Below, one piece after another: positions 61,887-64,000 of a DNA stretch of 64,000 bases (the first letter of the stretch is position 1; each line of letters starts with the position of its first letter). The position numbers were made by a program, and so were the translations under genes. The notes below the pieces were generated by a model that was given only the letters and a program-made list of their open reading frames with translations, did no database searches and was not told the DNA's origin. Source of the DNA: Bacteroides faecis MAJ27 (GTDB taxonomy: Bacteria; Bacteroidota; Bacteroidia; Bacteroidales; Bacteroidaceae). The DNA is taken from contig NZ_FNNN01000012.1 of NCBI RefSeq assembly GCF_900106755.1, forward strand, positions 1 to 64,000, given 5' to 3'.

Positions 61887-63022
61887 TTATTTTTGGGGAG
61901 ACCGATATTCCTTATACCAATTCGTATGTTTCGCACCTCCAGAGTCGGCCCAATCTTTGAAATAAGGGTATTCCGTATCAATATTATGTGTCTCCGTTAC
62001 CGGAACGAAATCCGACATCGGAATATCAATAGCAAATGGATAAGCTCCTTCACTATCAATGTAATAAGCATCATTACCAGAACCGATAAGCGATGCGTCA
62101 GCATAAGCTGTTGCCTCATGCTTGGGCAAATGCACTTCCGTCCGGTTCTTCTGATTTGCAGCATATCCTACGATAATATACGGATTATACACCTTCAGAT
62201 TCTCTTTATTGAAAGAAGCCTTGTCGAACGTTCTGGTTATCGTATAGGTACCCACTTTCCCTTTAACAGCCTGTTTGACACTCCGGATTCCCTGACCAGT
62301 TCCGAGTTATCCGCACTATTTCCAAAGAATTGCATCATACGTTTGGTGAAAACGCCAATATCTTCAGCCCCTACCTTTCCTATGTGAGTAATATAACCGG
62401 GATTGGGATTATCATCAATATACTGATGCGATTGATCAACAATGTAAGAAAGCAATCCGCAATTTCCCCACTTACACAATGAGTATAAATTTGCACTGGA
62501 ATTGATAGTATACGGTACACTACCTTTTGAAAAATTATAGGAGCGGGTTACTGCCTTTGTATTAGCAGATGGAGAGGTGATTTTACTCATATCCAGACTT
62601 GCCAAGCCGTCTTTCAAGTCCAGTTTTACGCATCGGGGTACTCCCCAACTTGATGTATACAAACAAATACTTTCTACGGAAGTCGGAATATTCATTTTTC
62701 CTTCATACTTTCCGTTTTTGTCTGTGTAGATTTTGAATAAAGCTTCGATTCCTTCTTTTTTAACCGATTCATTATCCACTGTTTCCATCGGATCTTCATC
62801 ATATACTTCAAGAAGTGCAATGAGTCCCGGTAAGTCATAATTTACGGAAAGCTTCACATCGCCACGTGTTTCAAATCCGAAATATTCGCCAGGGTCCGGT
62901 ACAGGGTCTTTCCCATAATTAGGATCATATAAATCTTTCTCCATACATCCTGCCAAGAGCCCACTAATAAATGCCGCTGTAGCAATAACACTTGAAATGT
63001 TAAACAATCGCTTGTGTGTCAT
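61887..63022 (-). pseudogene. LruC-domain lipoprotein gene with internal deletion and frameshift
   Basis: Reading leftward, residues 1-250 (63022 to about 62270) are a normal LruC N-terminus: lipoprotein signal (I-S-G-L-L-A-G-C) and the F-E-T-R-G-D-V-K-L-S-V-N-Y opening. The frame then ends at 62237. A second frame (from about 62285 to 61887) encodes the extreme C-terminus of the family (G-T-Y-T-I-T-R-T-F-D ... Y-F-K-D-W-A-D-S-G-G). The roughly 300-residue middle usual in this family is missing. The two parts are in different frames, so this is a deletion remnant. Confidence 0.75.
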
Positions 63023-63080
63023 AATCTATATATTTGTTTTGTTAGCTATTAAGACTTGGAACTTCCAAATATATAGATTA
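63022..63080. repeat. 15-bp inverted repeat over promoter and start of the LruC gene
   Basis: TAATCTATATATTTG (63022-63036) is inverted at 63066-63080, 29 nt apart. The right arm contains the minus-strand -7 box TATATTTG (63073-63066); the left arm abuts the start codon. A regulator-binding site is the simplest reading. Confidence 0.6.
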
Positions 63081-63103
63081 TTTCACTGCCAGCCTCACAA
63101 ATA

Positions 63104-63126
63104 TTAAAAACGGAATACTGATTCCG
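63104..63126 (-). terminator. Terminator of the atp operon
   Basis: On the minus strand, CGGAAT (63126-63121), loop CAGT, ATTCCG (63116-63111) is followed by TTTTTAATATT. It lies 28 nt past the atpG stop, so atpG is the last gene of its operon. Confidence 0.75.
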
Positions 63127-63153
63127 AAAATAGTATTATCATGCAACAGACAT

Positions 63154-64000
63154 TTACTGCATAGAACCACCCACAATATCCAACAATTCGTTTGTAATGG
63201 CCTGCTGACGACTCTTATTATATTGCTTCGTCAAATCTTGAATCAGCTCGTTCGCATTGTCCGTAGCCACTTGCATGGCCAATGTACGTGCAGCATGTTC
63301 CGAAGCGTTTGAATCTACAGCAGCCGTAAAGAGTTTCTGGCTCAATACCGTCGGAATCAAGTTAGCGATCAGTTCTTCCGCAGAGGGCTCGATGATGTAA
63401 TCATTCGCTATTTCTCCTCCTTGTACTTCTTCTTCTTTTTCCTTCTCTTCCCCGTCCACTAGGTGTGTCAGGTCGATAGGCAAATAAGTTTCGCGAAGCA
63501 GAATCTGTACACCCATTGATTTGAAGTGATGATAAATCAGCTCCACCCGATCTATTTCTCCGGCGATGTACATTTTCATGAGGCGATGTGCCAACTCGGA
63601 AGCCTCCTGATACGAAGGTTTGTCAGAAAGCGTCGCAGAAGTTTCCTGTGGTTGGAATCCCAGACGTTTCGCTGCTTCATCCACCTTCTTTCCTACCGGG
63701 AATATCAGAATATTGTCCTGTCCCAATGTACGGAACTCACCAACCGTTTGTAGCAACATCTTAATGACATTCGCATTAAAAGCACCACAGAGCGATGTAT
63801 TCGAAGAAAAGGCAACAATTGCCACCCGCTTCACTTCCCTTGCCTTTATGTAAGGAGATTCAATGGGAAGATCCGCACTCAGGAAGTTGGTCAAAATCTT
63901 GTTCAGCTTCCTTTGATAAGGCAACATATTCTCAATGGCTCCTTGTGCCTTATGTAGTTTGGCAGAAGCCACCATCTTCATTGCTGAAGTGATTTTTCGG
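63154..64000 (-). CDS. atpG: ATP synthase gamma subunit (5' end outside the window)
   Basis: This is the central rotor shaft of F1, coupling proton flow to ATP synthesis. The visible part opens with A-M-K-M-V-A-S-A-K-L, which in complete proteins follows about 25 residues (a K-x-T-x-K-I-T-S segment); these lie beyond position 64000. The C-terminus has the conserved L-T-x-x-Y-N-K-x-R-Q-x-x-I-T-N-E-L. An insertion rich in Glu (around E-E-K-E-K-E-E-E-V) lies in the middle. It ends at a terminator. Confidence 0.95.
   Translation of the reverse strand, partial: RKITSAMKMVASAKLHKAQGAIENMLPYQRKLNKILTNFLSADLPIESPYIKAREVKRVAIVAFSSNTSLCGAFNANVIKMLLQTVGEFRTLGQDNILIFPVGKKVDEAAKRLGFQPQETSATLSDKPSYQEASELAHRLMKMYIAGEIDRVELIYHHFKSMGVQILLRETYLPIDLTHLVDGEEKEKEEEVQGGEIANDYIIEPSAEELIANLIPTVLSQKLFTAAVDSNASEHAARTLAMQVATDNANELIQDLTKQYNKSRQQAITNELLDIVGGSMQ

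Noticed and set aside
63022..63080. Invertible (phase-variable) promoter
   Set aside because: The arms are only 29 nt apart and contain the -7 box themselves, unlike known Bacteroides invertible promoters, and no recombinase gene is adjacent.

Overview
The window reads as a Bacteroides chromosome, probably of the thetaiotaomicron/ovatus group. Evidence: promoters of the Bacteroidetes type (TTTG, then about 19-20 nt, then TAnnTTTG), DUF5112/DUF5113-type sensor kinases, a LruC-type lipoprotein, split LysO, pyrB-pyrI and clostripain-type lipoproteins. The species assignment is inference; no rRNA is present.

Positions 326-18976 are an integrated element of about 18.6 kb, more AT-rich than the rest. 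It sits in the 3' end of a tRNA-Arg(UCU) gene and is bounded by an exact 20-bp repeat. From left to right it holds: a tyrosine integrase; an unknown 315-aa gene; an excisionase-like HTH gene behind a structured leader; a replication block (winged-helix protein, DUF6291-like protein with five 11-bp iterons inside its gene, DnaB helicase, RusA resolvase); about eight small unknown genes; a short tail block (chaperone-like protein, gp10-like protein, 1365-aa tape measure protein); a membrane protein; a Fic/XRE pair facing a divergent operon of six small genes; and an attR arm with phased 11-bp repeats. I find no terminase, portal, capsid, tail tube, fibre, lysis or conjugation gene. The element is therefore either a phage satellite with its own tape measure or a prophage trimmed at gene boundaries. 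Its intact, overlapping reading frames favour a maintained element.

Positions 19000-64000 are core chromosome. In order: a DUF3352/MORN lipid-anchored or membrane protein; a kinase-regulator-AbgT transporter operon whose kinase is two sensor kinases in one chain; prs; a MORN-repeat protein; the operon PBP1A-folK-kdsB-M16; pyrB-pyrI with a flavin reductase and an outer-membrane barrel; glyA and fhs (one-carbon metabolism, convergent); aspT-asdA (aspartate/alanine exchange and aspartate decarboxylation); an outer-membrane barrel divergent from a two-component system; two tandem AraC regulators; a clostripain-like lipoprotein flanked by two near-identical copies of a small-RNA gene; an RmlD-like reductase; a Cys/His-rich mini-ORF before split LysO; a PIF1-type helicase; a LruC gene broken by internal deletion; and the 3' part of atpG, which ends the atp operon.

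The observations most worth following are the tape-measure-bearing element, the iterons inside its replication gene, the duplicated small-RNA genes, and the tandem sensor kinase in which one half keeps the ATP-binding boxes and the other keeps the phosphoacceptor histidine.
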